Below, piece after piece: positions 34,803-43,425 of a stretch of DNA of 64,000 nucleotides. Under the pieces are notes generated by a model. That model was not told the DNA's origin. It was given only the letters and a program-made list of their open reading frames with translations, and did not search any database. Made by a program: the position numbers and the translations under genes. The stretch is taken from assembly GCF_014873875.1 (NCBI RefSeq), contig NZ_JADBEM010000001.1, positions 2,542,001-2,606,000 on the forward strand, given 5' to 3'. This DNA comes from Actinopolymorpha pittospori (lineage in GTDB: Bacteria > Actinomycetota > Actinomycetes > Propionibacteriales > Actinopolymorphaceae). Each line of letters opens with the position of its first letter. The first letter of the stretch is position 1.

Positions 34803-36397
34803 GCTTGTCGTTTAACCTCTGGTCCTTTCGTCATGAGGTTGGTTGGTGTGTTTGCCGACGTTGTGGCGTGGTGCTTGTTGGCGGTTTTTGCGGCCTGGTG
34901 GGCGTCCTGGGCCTGGCCGGCTGGGTTTTGGTGCGCGGGCGGGGACGGGTAGTTTCCGGTGGATGTTCCGATAGCCGCGGTGTACTTGTGCCGGTGTGAG
35001 CGGGCGGCCTGCTGGTTGGCGGGGTTCCCAGGGGCGACGGATGTGGTCAGTGCGATCGCGGGCAAGTCGTAGCTGGGTGTAGGCGACGACGATGAGCCAG
35101 GTCCAGCGGTCGGCCGCTTCGGGGTGGCGGATCTTCGGTTTGGTCCAGCCGAGGGTTTGTTTGAGCATGCGGAAGGTGTGTTCGAGATCGAATCGGCGCA
35201 GGAATGCCCGCCAGGCTCGGTCAACGGTTTCAGCGCTCAGGTTGGTGGATGATGTCCATAGCCACAGCGGTTTCGGGTCACGCTCGCCGGGCAGATGGTC
35301 GACGGACAACCGGATCAAGCTGCCCTCGGTGACCGGGAGTTCGCCTTCGTGGCCGGTCCAGGCCGCGCGGCGGGTGAGCCGCGGGTGTAGCCGGTTCCAG
35401 CAGCTCGCGGTTGCGGTGCCATACCGGGGTGTGTCGTTGGCTGTTGCCACATCGGGGGGCGTCCAGGTGTCGGGGTCGGGCAGTGAGAACTCGGGTCCGT
35501 GTTTGGGTGGGCGGCCGCCAGCGCCTGGTGTGCGTGGTGGTTTCGGGTGTCGCAGTACGCGGTCTGAGCGCAGCCGGCCCACCAGCTGCACGGGCAGGTC
35601 GTCCAGCAGATAAGCCAAACGCGTCACGTCGTAGCCGGCGTCGAACACGATGAGAATGTCTGGATCACCGGGCTGCCACTGTCTGGCTTGCACGAGCCGG
35701 GTGACGACGTCACGGACCTGGCGTGCGGTGGCCTCGGTTTCATCGTCGGTAGGTCCAAGCCGCACCACATCGAGGATCTGTGTCCAGGAGCTGGGTCCGC
35801 TCTCCAACACTGCGACGAAGGAGTACGGCCAGCCCGGGATCATCTGTGCCTGGTTCTTGCCGCGGCCGTAGGTGTGGCAGAACAGTCGTTCCGCACTGGT
35901 GTCGGCGTCCGGGCGTAGCCAGTTACTGACATCGACGGCCAGCACGATCCGCCCATCCCGGTCACGGGGAAGCGGCAGCCCACTCAGCGAGTAGCTCAGC
36001 CTGGTGATGTCGATCCGTCCGGCATTCAACCCGTCATACAGCGCGCCATGCCCGCGCCGGTGCTGTGCAGCAAGGCACAACTCGACCAGCGTGTTCACCG
36101 GTCCCTGCTCACACAACACGGCGTCGGCCAGCTCGAACAAGGCATCCGCACGCGCGGTCAAACAGTCATAGAACACGACCCGGAACCGGGAAAGATCCAC
36201 AACAGTGTTGGTGTCCTGCTCGCCTGGACACGGTACATGAGGCACACTGATCTGCGCGGCCATCGCTTGCCACCTTCGGACGTTCTTTGGTCGGAACCCG
36301 AAGAGCATCAGGCGATGGCCGTTCCATCACCACAACGACACGCCGAACAAGGTCAGACCCGCACCCCGAGCAGGACTCGGGAGGTTAAACGACAAGC
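34803..36397 (-). mobile_element. 1595-bp insertion sequence with perfect 17-bp ends
   Basis: The left end GCTTGTCGTTTAACCTC (34803-34819) and the complement of 36381-36397 are identical over 17 bases. The element is flanked by TTA target duplications and carries one transposase gene whose stop lies within the left repeat. It disrupts a methyltransferase gene. Perfect ends and an intact transposase argue for recent arrival. The family is DDE, IS4/IS701-like; the exact name is not determinable here. Confidence 0.88.
34812..36263 (-). CDS. DDE transposase (IS4/IS701-like)
   Basis: 483 aa from the ATG at 36263, set by GAAGGTGG; the open frame extends 15 codons upstream. The N-terminal RNase-H-like core begins LSGLPLPRDRDGRIVLAVDVSNWLRPD, with a likely catalytic Asp in VDVSN. 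DILIVFDAGYDVTRLAYLL has a second Asp. A Y-R-like ending block RFDLEHTFRMLKQTLGWTKPKIR has the Glu expected of IS4-type transposases. A Pro/Arg-rich tail (440-483) follows. It is the only gene of the element. Confidence 0.88.
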   Translation of the reverse strand: MAAQISVPHVPCPGEQDTNTVVDLSRFRVVFYDCLTARADALFELADAVLCEQGPVNTLVELCLAAQHRRGHGALYDGLNAGRIDITRLSYSLSGLPLPRDRDGRIVLAVDVSNWLRPDADTSAERLFCHTYGRGKNQAQMIPGWPYSFVAVLESGPSSWTQILDVVRLGPTDDETEATARQVRDVVTRLVQARQWQPGDPDILIVFDAGYDVTRLAYLLDDLPVQLVGRLRSDRVLRHPKPPRTPGAGGRPPKHGPEFSLPDPDTWTPPDVATANDTPRYGTATASCWNRLHPRLTRRAAWTGHEGELPVTEGSLIRLSVDHLPGERDPKPLWLWTSSTNLSAETVDRAWRAFLRRFDLEHTFRMLKQTLGWTKPKIRHPEAADRWTWLIVVAYTQLRLARDRTDHIRRPWEPRQPAGRPLTPAQVHRGYRNIHRKLPVPARAPKPSRPGPGRPPGRKNRQQAPRHNVGKHTNQPHDERTRG

Positions 36398-36493
36398 TTA
36401 GGCGAAGACTCTCCCCGATTGCGCGGATCTTCTCAACGGTGATCGGACTCTGGATGCCGTCATGGTGCTCGCAGACCTCACGGATATCGATCA
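36387..36493 (-). pseudogene. SAM-dependent methyltransferase, 5' part
   Basis: From the ATG at about 36493 the frame reads MIDIREVCEHHDGIQSPITV and EKIRAIGESLRL, then meets the insertion sequence. This is the N-terminal helix region that precedes the SAM-binding motif in the distal fragment. Together the pieces give a protein of roughly 240 residues. Confidence 0.75.
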
Positions 36494-36875
36494 TGCGGCG
36501 CGAGGCTAGTGCTGCCAGGTAAGGCTGGCGACCGGATTTCAGTCGTCCATCACCACAGCCGGGATCATCCCGACCAAGCCCGCTGGCGGATCCTGCAGGG
36601 GAAGAAGTGCGCCCAAACCGGCGGGCCTGGGCCGGGGCCTTGCGGGCCGGGGCCCTCGACTTGACCCCAGCGTGACCCAACGGGCGGCAACACCGGGCGA
36701 CGATGTGCGCTAGGTCGACGGTGACCTCCGCACAAGTGTCGTGCTCGTGATCAAGATGCCCGTGTCTACGGATCTGATGGTCGCCGGGTCTTGACGCCAA
36801 GTCCGGTGGGAGTTCTGCGGCAGGGGTGCCGGGCTCCTCTGCCTCATCTCCGACCCGGCTCAGGGGCGCGGTGCC
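36494..36875. other. Intergenic, nothing seen
   Basis: About 380 bases between the methyltransferase start and the HIT gene. No family-like frame or strong hairpin recognised. Confidence 0.4.
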
Positions 36876-37313
36876 TTAGGTGGGTTTGAGGTGCTGACGC
36901 AGGCGCTCAGCGATCTCATCGGTCTCGCCGATCGATAGCTTCGGGACCCTTCCCCAATCGGTTCCGCCTCCGGGCAACGTCCCAGTCACGTGGAAGTGCA
37001 GGTGAGGTACGGATTGGTGCGCCGGCACCCCGTTGTTCTGCCACACGGCTACACCTTCGACATCGAAGGCTCCTACGATCGCGGCCGCGGCACGCTGCGT
37101 CAGTTCCAGCAGAGGCGCCAGCTCATCCGGTTGGAGGTCAAGCAGAGTGGGCCGATGGGCAGTCGGAATCGCGAGCACATGCCCAACACCCCGCTGTTCC
37201 CGGGTGACGAGCAGAGCAACCTTGGCCAGGCGCTCCAGCACGGTGTATGGGCGGCGCCCACGTAGGTAAGCGCAGAACGAACAGTCATCCTCGACAGGAA
37301 GGATCAATGTCAC
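36876..37313 (-). CDS. HIT family protein
   Basis: 145 aa from a GTG at 37313 (VTLILPVEDDCSFCAYLRG), chosen because family members start here; an ATG at 37385 would add 24 residues. CSFC near the N-terminus is a zinc pair seen in many HIT proteins. GVGHVLAIPTAHRPTLLDL and the histidine triad VPHLHFHVTG are present, giving the nucleotidyl hydrolase or transferase active site. It likely hydrolyses AMP-linked compounds. It is divergent from the NUDIX gene; both act on nucleotide-type phosphates. Confidence 0.85.
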   Translation of the reverse strand: MTLILPVEDDCSFCAYLRGRRPYTVLERLAKVALLVTREQRGVGHVLAIPTAHRPTLLDLQPDELAPLLELTQRAAAAIVGAFDVEGVAVWQNNGVPAHQSVPHLHFHVTGTLPGGGTDWGRVPKLSIGETDEIAERLRQHLKPT

Positions 37314-37457
37314 CGGAAGAGTGTGACCGGACCGCTCCGGGATGTCCACCAGTATGGCGACCGCGCGAGCAAGCGACTGCAACATGAAGCGACGCCAGCC
37401 AGGTTAGCGGGCTGCCGGTTTCCTGTCGCCTATCCGCGGACCTGGCACCATGTCTCC

Positions 37458-37904
37458 ATGACCACCGAACGGATCACCACGCCGCTACGGCCAAGTGGCG
37501 CCATGGTCGCGGTCATCAGCCAATCACCAGATGGTCCGCGCTATCTACTACTGCACTCTGCCGAGTACGTGCCAGGGAAAGCCGGCGACTGGGAATGGGG
37601 ACCTCCGTCAGGGTGTATCGAGCCCGACGAAGACATCGCGACTTGCGCAACTCGTGAGCTGTTCGAGGAGACAGGCATTCGCGGTGAACCTCAGCCGGTC
37701 GCGACCGAGGACATCGGATGGGCGCTCTTCTTCCTCAACGTGCCGTGGGGTACCGCCGTCCGTCTGGATGCCGCGGAGCACAACGACTTCGCATGGGTCA
37801 CATTCGAGGACGCGTGCAGAATGTGCCGGCCGGAACGGGTCGCGGAAGGCTTCCGGATCGCCGTGGAAGCTGCCCGCATGTCACACCGTGGGCCGTCCAT
37901 CTGA
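37458..37904 (+). CDS. NUDIX hydrolase
   Basis: 148 aa from the ATG at 37458 (MTTERITTPLRPSGAMVAVI). Its NUDIX box GCIEPDEDIATCATRELFEETGI is a good match to the consensus, with the WEWGPPSG lead-in. WALFFLNVPWG and FAWVTFEDACRMCRPERVAEGF follow. Probably a pyrophosphohydrolase of small nucleotide-like substrates. Confidence 0.88.
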   Translation: MTTERITTPLRPSGAMVAVISQSPDGPRYLLLHSAEYVPGKAGDWEWGPPSGCIEPDEDIATCATRELFEETGIRGEPQPVATEDIGWALFFLNVPWGTAVRLDAAEHNDFAWVTFEDACRMCRPERVAEGFRIAVEAARMSHRGPSI

Positions 37905-38220
37905 CCGCGCGACGGTGTGCCGTGCCACAAGGGTGCCACACCGGGCGCCGCCGTCCGCGATCCGTTCGAGCACCACGTCGACGGGCCCGTCCTACTGGTG
38001 GGCTCGCGTAATCGACCGTCGAGTATTTCCTGCGAGTGAGGCTTCGTGGGCACCGTGAGTGGTCACCGGTCGAGTTCAGCCAAGGTTCCGCCCGGGACCT
38101 TCGCCCCGTGGCGAGCGGTGACCCAATTCACACGGGGCGAAGCCGGCCCGCCAGACTTGACAGGGTGGATCGCCATCTGGTCCGCCCTCGTCCCAGCAGC
38201 CGGCCGTGAAGAAGGTCCCC
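37905..38220. other. Intergenic, promoter of the LLM oxidoreductase
   Basis: About 316 bases, no supported gene. Presumably contains the promoter of the next gene; no clear hexamers were picked out. Confidence 0.4.
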
Positions 38221-39057
38221 GTGAACGAGAGCATCCTGCGCTTCGGTATCTACCTTCCGCCGTTCGGACCGTTCGGCGACCCAAAGGTCCTCGTCGAACT
38301 GGCGGTCCGCGCGGAGGCCGCCGGGTGGGACGGTGTGTTCTTGTGGGATCACGTCGTCACCGACATGATGCCGATCGCTGATCCCTGGACCACGTTGGCC
38401 GCGATCGCGCACGCCACCGAGACTCTGCTGCTCGGCCCGACGATCACGCCGTTGGCCCGGCGCCGGCCCTGGATCGTCGCCCGCCACGCGTCTACCGTGA
38501 GCAGGCTGTCCAACGGACGGCTCATCGTCGGCACCGGACTGGGCGTGGACGAGTCCGGTGATTTCAGCAGCTTCGGGGAGCCCACGGACCTGGCGACCCG
38601 CTCGGCGATGCTGACTGAAGGACTCACGTTGATGCGGGCGATGTGGGCTGGCGAGGCCATCCAGCACGTCGGCCCGCACTATCAGGTGAACCTGACCGCC
38701 GCGGAACCAGAACCGCACCGCATCCCGGTCTGGATGGCCAGCTCCACCAACAACCCGCAGGTGATCCACCGTGCCGCCGGCTGCGACGGGATCTTCCCCA
38801 ACCCGGACGACCAGGAGCTGACCCCGGAGGAGATCGCCAGTATCCGCCAGGACCTGCACCGTGCCGGTCTGCCCACCGACCGGCCATTCGACGTCGCCGT
38901 GCGCGGCAACGCAAGCCCCGCCTGGCAGGAAGACAAGGACGTGGACCTCAAGGGACTCGCCCAGGCCGGCATGACCTGGTGGATGGAGTCACTGATCCAC
39001 TTCGACCCGCTGGCGCTGTCGATGGCGGTCGTCGACGCCGGTCCGCCTCCCGTGTGA
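38221..39057 (+). CDS. LLM-class flavin/F420-dependent oxidoreductase
   Basis: 278 aa from a GTG at 38221 with AGAAGG just upstream; a GTG at 38206 would add five residues. TIM-barrel luciferase-like protein: RFGIYLPPFGPFGDPKVLVE, EAAGWDGVFLWDHV, LLLGPTITPLARRRPWIVAR, STVSRLSNGRLIVGTGLG and IPVWMASSTNNPQVIHRAAG are standard strands of this family. Actinobacterial members mostly use F420 to reduce or oxidise diverse substrates. It is shorter than the usual 300-350 residues but complete in core motifs. Confidence 0.88.
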   Translation: MNESILRFGIYLPPFGPFGDPKVLVELAVRAEAAGWDGVFLWDHVVTDMMPIADPWTTLAAIAHATETLLLGPTITPLARRRPWIVARHASTVSRLSNGRLIVGTGLGVDESGDFSSFGEPTDLATRSAMLTEGLTLMRAMWAGEAIQHVGPHYQVNLTAAEPEPHRIPVWMASSTNNPQVIHRAAGCDGIFPNPDDQELTPEEIASIRQDLHRAGLPTDRPFDVAVRGNASPAWQEDKDVDLKGLAQAGMTWWMESLIHFDPLALSMAVVDAGPPPV

Positions 39058-39245
39058 CGGGAGTCGGCACTGATGACGTCTTGCATTTCGCGATGACCGC
39101 CTCGCCCGTGAGCGCGAGGTTCACCATCGCGTCGACGCCATCCGGGTGGAGATAGCACCGACACAGCCTGTACCAGTAGGGGACCTGACCAGTCAGGTCG
39201 AAGGTGTGGACATGCTGCTCGTCCTCGAAGTCATGTCGTCGCCGT

Positions 39246-40436
39246 CTACCGACCCGCTGCTGCTGGTTGGGCAAGGGTGCGGCGTCGTAGCCAGATCCAG
39301 CCGACCGCCGCGGTCACGGCCGCAGCGGCAACGGTGAATGCCCATGCGGCACCTGCGCGGTCGGCCACGAGGCCGGCGACCGCGTTGCCGGCGGCGTTGG
39401 CGACCAGACCAATGCCGACCATCAGGGTGTAGGCGGTGGTCAGAGAGCTCGCTGGCGCCACGTCGTCGAGTAACGCAGAGCACGCGACGGAGATCGCGGC
39501 ACTGGCAGCCCCGCCGATGAGGAGTACGCAGAACAAGGCGGGAAGCGAGCCGGTAACCGGTGCCGCGAACCACGACGCACCCGTGGCGGCCGCCAACGAG
39601 ACGATCAGCTGCCTGACCTTGGTCGAGCGCCACCGGATGACGCCATAGGCCAGGCCGCCGGCCAGGTCGCCGACGGACCGAGCGGCGAACCCGATGCCGG
39701 CAACGGCACCTGCACCCTGCGCGAGCGCGGCCGCAGGGAGTGCGACCGCGACGACGCCGCCCGAGAATCCGAGGGCAATGTTGGCGACGACGAGCGTGGA
39801 CAACCCTGCTGGTACGCCGAGGCGGTTGCCTTCCGGGGCGGCTCCAGGCTGCCAGCCGCGCGAGGCGGGAGTCAAGGCAAACCCCAGGCCACCCGCGCCG
39901 ACGACGAGAGCGGCCACCAGAACGGCAGTCGCTGGAGTCGATACCGCGATCAGAGCGGACGCGAGCAGTGGACCGGCGACCATCGCCAGACCGAAGGAGA
40001 CGGCGAGCAGCGCATAGCCGCTCATCCGCAACTGCGGGTCGGTGATGAGATCCGCTGTCAGCACCCGCATGCTGCTGATCGTGGCCGGGAAGGCGACACC
40101 GGCGAGCAACGCGGATCCGGCAAGCGCGAAGGTGTCCTGCCAGACTGGCAGCACACCGGCCGCCATGGTGATGGAGCAGAGCAGGCTCGCGGGAATGAGG
40201 ACGCGGGCTTGGCCGAACTGGTCGATCAACCGCCCTTGGAGGAGCAGACCCATGGCGTTCCCCAGACCGAACGCGGCCGGGATCAGGCCGGCCTGAGCGA
40301 TCGAGCCCGAACGCTGCTGAGCCGTGAGCAGCAGGGCAAGCCCGACCATGCCGATCGGTAGGGCTGCCGAGAGGCCAAGGAGGAACGAGGCGCGGTAGCC
40401 AGGAGTACGCAGAACACGCAGGTATGGGCCGAGCAC
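39246..40436 (-). CDS. MFS transporter
   Basis: 396 aa from a GTG at 40436, with AAAGG seven bases upstream; an upstream GTG at 40445 is also possible. Twelve hydrophobic helices with a weak motif A (LLLQGRLIDQFGQARVLIP) between helices 2 and 3. Gly/Ala-rich helices throughout (NAAGNAVAGLVADRAGAAW). The family looks like small actinobacterial exporters, possibly of sugars or drugs. No adjacent regulator. Confidence 0.88.
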   Translation of the reverse strand: MLGPYLRVLRTPGYRASFLLGLSAALPIGMVGLALLLTAQQRSGSIAQAGLIPAAFGLGNAMGLLLQGRLIDQFGQARVLIPASLLCSITMAAGVLPVWQDTFALAGSALLAGVAFPATISSMRVLTADLITDPQLRMSGYALLAVSFGLAMVAGPLLASALIAVSTPATAVLVAALVVGAGGLGFALTPASRGWQPGAAPEGNRLGVPAGLSTLVVANIALGFSGGVVAVALPAAALAQGAGAVAGIGFAARSVGDLAGGLAYGVIRWRSTKVRQLIVSLAAATGASWFAAPVTGSLPALFCVLLIGGAASAAISVACSALLDDVAPASSLTTAYTLMVGIGLVANAAGNAVAGLVADRAGAAWAFTVAAAAVTAAVGWIWLRRRTLAQPAAAGR

Positions 40437-40833
40437 CGGGCACACCTTTCGATGGGCCCACCCACCCGGGATTCGCGGCTCAGAAGTGAGCCACGGCCCA
40501 AACGACGCCGATCCCAGACCAGGACCAGCGACAAGACGCTAACACAGCTTGTCCTTACGACTCGCTCGTGCCCTTCGAACGGGAAGACGTCACCGCACTG
40601 CTCTACTTCGGTTCTGCGGGCGGCTTCAACCCGGCATAGATCAGCACGATCGGCGCAAGGACTACGGCGGATGTGACGAGGGCCGTGGAGACAGCGGTTC
40701 GATTCGCGAGTCCGCCCAGTTGTGGGCCTCCTGTACCGGCAGATCGATCCGGCCGTACCTGGCGGTGGCACGTGGTCAGGTCTGGCGGTGAATCCGGAAG
40801 CGGTTCGTCCGGAACGGGGCCTAACATCTGGCC
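40437..40833. other. Intergenic, nothing firm
   Basis: Nearly 400 bases between divergent genes. A minus-strand 74-codon frame at 40603-40827 ends with a hydrophobic helix (VTSAVVLAPIVLIYAGL) but has no ribosome-binding site and was not accepted. Confidence 0.35.
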
Positions 40834-41784
40834 ATGGATCAGGAGTTCACCGGCGAGGTCATCGAGTGGCGTGGTCCGGCGCCGTACTACTTCGTCTCCG
40901 TGCCGGAGCAGGAAAGTGTCGCGCTGCGGGCCGCTGCCTCGGCCGCCAGCTACGGCTGGGGGATGCTCCCGATCCGCGCTCGGATCGGCAGCACCGAGTG
41001 GAAGACGTCGCTGTGGCCAAAGGACGGTGGCTACCTGCTCCCGCTGAAGGACGCCGTGCGCAAGCCCAAAGGGCTGGACGCAGGCGACGCTGTGGACGTT
41101 CGGCTCACGTTGGACGCGCTGCCCCGCAAAGAGAAGCAGCAGAAGCTGCCTCCGCCCAAGCGGGTGCCCGTTCCCCGCGCGACGGGCTCGCGGGAGCCGG
41201 TCACCGCCGAGCAGCTCACGATCGTTCCGGCCAACCAGGCCGCTTGGGAGGACCTGCGGGCGGTCTTCGGCACGACCGGCGACACCGCACGGTGCTGGTG
41301 CCAGCGGTTCCGGATGCTGCCCAAAGAGTCCTGGGCGTCTGAAGGTCCCGAAGAGCTCTCCGCCCGCCTCCGCGACCAGACCGCCTGCGGGGACCGAAAG
41401 GCACGGGCGACGAGCGGCCTAGTCGCGTACCTCGACGGCGAGCCCGTCGGCTGGTGCGCCGTCGCGCCGCGGGCGGACCACCCGCGGCTGCTACGCGACT
41501 GCCGCGTCCCCTGGTTGGGCCGCAACCAGAACAAGGCCGACACCACTGTCTGGGCGGTGACCTGCTTCGTCACCCGCGTCGGCTACCGGCGCCGAGAAGT
41601 CAGCCGCGCACTCGCCCGCGCCGCCGTCGGGTTCGCCCGTGAACGCGGCGCCTGCGCCTTGGAGGGCTACCCGGACTTAGTGGACGGCGGGTCCGTCGGC
41701 ACTCTCGCCATGTTCGCCGATGCCGGGTTCGCCGAGGTGAGCCGGCCGGGCAAACGCCGCGCCGTCATGCGTATCGACTTCTGA
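40834..41784 (+). CDS. DUF1905-GNAT fusion protein
   Basis: 316 aa. Residues 1-95 are a DUF1905 domain (EFTGEVIEWRGPAPYYFVSVP, YGWGMLPIRARIGSTEWKTS, GGYLLPLKDAVRK). Residues 120-316 form a GNAT acetyltransferase of a cysteine-bearing subgroup (CWCQRFRMLPKESW; GLVAYLDGEPVGWCAVAPRAD; WAVTCFVTRVGYRRREVSRA; GTLAMFADAGFAEVSR). A basic Pro-rich linker (98-118) joins them. DUF1905 usually occurs with a C-terminal YdeI/OmpD-like helix; fusion to an acetyltransferase is less common. The start is set by homology. Confidence 0.88.
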   Translation: MDQEFTGEVIEWRGPAPYYFVSVPEQESVALRAAASAASYGWGMLPIRARIGSTEWKTSLWPKDGGYLLPLKDAVRKPKGLDAGDAVDVRLTLDALPRKEKQQKLPPPKRVPVPRATGSREPVTAEQLTIVPANQAAWEDLRAVFGTTGDTARCWCQRFRMLPKESWASEGPEELSARLRDQTACGDRKARATSGLVAYLDGEPVGWCAVAPRADHPRLLRDCRVPWLGRNQNKADTTVWAVTCFVTRVGYRRREVSRALARAAVGFARERGACALEGYPDLVDGGSVGTLAMFADAGFAEVSRPGKRRAVMRIDF

Positions 41785-41998
41785 GCCTTCTGGGCCCTGT
41801 TCGTCCAAGACCCCCCAGGGGGCAGGCGTTGCTCCCGGAGCGGGTTCCCGCACTCTGCACCAGCCCGTGACAGGGGCGAATCCTCCTTGGCGAGGCGATC
41901 GGTCCGGCGTGCCAGACATGACCTGGCTGGCACCGTAGGCACGCTGGAAGGTGGGGTCTGCTGAGTTGCACCGCCGCTTGCTCGCACGACTGGACGGG

Positions 41999-42988
41999 CT
42001 ACGGGCGTCCGGGGGAGTGGCCTGCGAGAAGTCGTCCGAACCGGTGCAGCGCGGCCTCGGCCTGGTCGAGCATCTCCTCGGCGTGCGTTGGGCTGAACCG
42101 CTCGGCGACGGCGCCAACGAACATCGCATTACTTATGGCCCTCGCCCAGGCGTGACCAGCTTCGGCCTGCCACGGGTCGAAGGGACAGCCAGCCACGTCC
42201 TCCCAGGCCCGCAGGTAGGCGGAAAAGCCGGCCGAAGACCTCTCCGCGGACATGGCCACGTCGAGCATAATCGGGCCGACCCGTGCACCTCCCCAGTCGA
42301 TCAGACGAGGCGGCAAGCTCTTCTCATGTGCAACGACCACGTTGAGCCCGTACGCGTCGCCGTGGAGAAGGGTGGCCGGTAGCACGTCCAGCCCGGCGTA
42401 GATCCGCTCATCATCGGACCATCGGTTGAGCAGGCTCAGGGCACGGTCGTGCATCGGATGAGGATCCTTGCGCTGGGACTTACGAAGCCACGATGGGGCA
42501 AAGTCCGTCAACGCCCGTCGACAGTACGTCTCGTCGACCCGGGGAAGGTCTGCAGGCAGCGAGCCTGCAGACCCGAGATGTCGAAAGTGCAGCCGCGCCA
42601 AGCTAGCGAACACCGCCTCCGGAGCCTCCGCATCCCACGGCATCGTCGAGCCCGGATAGAACGGCATCACCACCCACGGCCCGAACTCATCAGTACCCGC
42701 GTCAATCAGCTCCGGGAGGGCATCAGCGCCAGGTATCGCCGCGATCTCACGCAGGGCGACCACTTCAGCCGACGATGCACGCTTCGCGACGACCTCGAAC
42801 CGAGCTCGCAGACCGCCCGACCCTACGGGGGTGACTTCGACCCGCTCGACGAGGGGTGAGCCCACCCCACCGGCCAAGCGATGCCGCCGGCCAATCTCAA
42901 CAGCAGCGAGATCGGGGTGAGTGGGCCTGAGCCATTGGGCGATGGCGACCGACCGAATCGGAACGGTCATGTCGACCGGCGCCGTCAT
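41999..42988 (-). CDS. Aminoglycoside-phosphotransferase-fold kinase
   Basis: 329 aa from the ATG at 42988, with AGGGG about ten bases upstream. The kinase core shows ATLLHGDAYGLNVVVAHEK (catalytic loop H-G-D-x-x-x-x-N) and PPRLIDWGGARVGPIMLDVA (metal-binding D), as in APH and choline kinase-like enzymes. The first 100 residues form the ATP-binding lobe (GSGGLRARFEVVAKRASSAE). Substrate unknown: antibiotics, sugars or methylthioribose are possible. Confidence 0.85.
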   Translation of the reverse strand: MTAPVDMTVPIRSVAIAQWLRPTHPDLAAVEIGRRHRLAGGVGSPLVERVEVTPVGSGGLRARFEVVAKRASSAEVVALREIAAIPGADALPELIDAGTDEFGPWVVMPFYPGSTMPWDAEAPEAVFASLARLHFRHLGSAGSLPADLPRVDETYCRRALTDFAPSWLRKSQRKDPHPMHDRALSLLNRWSDDERIYAGLDVLPATLLHGDAYGLNVVVAHEKSLPPRLIDWGGARVGPIMLDVAMSAERSSAGFSAYLRAWEDVAGCPFDPWQAEAGHAWARAISNAMFVGAVAERFSPTHAEEMLDQAEAALHRFGRLLAGHSPGRP

Positions 42989-43039
42989 GTGCAGGAGACC
43001 CCTTTTCTTGCAGGGGTGAGACGTCTGCCTCGGACTCAC

Positions 43040-43425
43040 TCACCTGCCAGCACAGTAGCCCTGACGTCGGTTCGCAACGCAACGATTTTCGTCCGAGGGT
43101 AGGCGAGCGCCGCCTGGGCATGTCCCCCAGGTGCCCCCGAGCGACCCGCATCAGCCCTCAAACGTGAAGTTCGCCAGGTCAAAGAGGTGCACGACTCCGA
43201 GCTTCGAGGCCAGGCGGCGAGACGGCTGGTTGTCTTCGAGGTGGCTGTAGAAGGCCACCCAGGTCAGCACCCCTACGTGGCCAAAGCGTCGCATTGCTCT
43301 CCCGTCGCGTTCCAGGCATGCTCCCACCTGACGCGCAGTACACCAAGCGTGACGTCCCTGGTTGGATAGCGCTCTCCGGGCAGACGGGCAATCCGTCTCT
43401 CTAGTTGACTGGCGATGGTGGTCGG
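43040..43425. other. Intergenic with a GNAT tail
   Basis: No intact gene; the minus-strand remnant at 43151-43291 is listed separately. The rest is likely upstream region of the ABC exporter pair. Confidence 0.4.
43151..43291 (-). pseudogene. GNAT C-terminal fragment
   Basis: The last 46 codons of a minus frame read RRFGHVGVLTWVAFYSHLED, then NQPSRRLASKLGVVHLFDLA before the stop. The N-x-P-S-R-R-L-A-x-K-LG pattern is the acetyltransferase C-terminal helix and strand. Upstream of it the frame changes character, so only the tail survives. Confidence 0.55.

Noticed and set aside
39193..40461. Minus-strand frame of 422 codons overlapping the MFS gene
   Set aside because: Arginine-rich frame shifted by one base from the MFS protein; the MFS frame has clear membrane helices.
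40603..40827. Possible small membrane protein gene
   Set aside because: No ribosome-binding site, composition Pro/Arg/Thr-rich until the last helix; likely chance.
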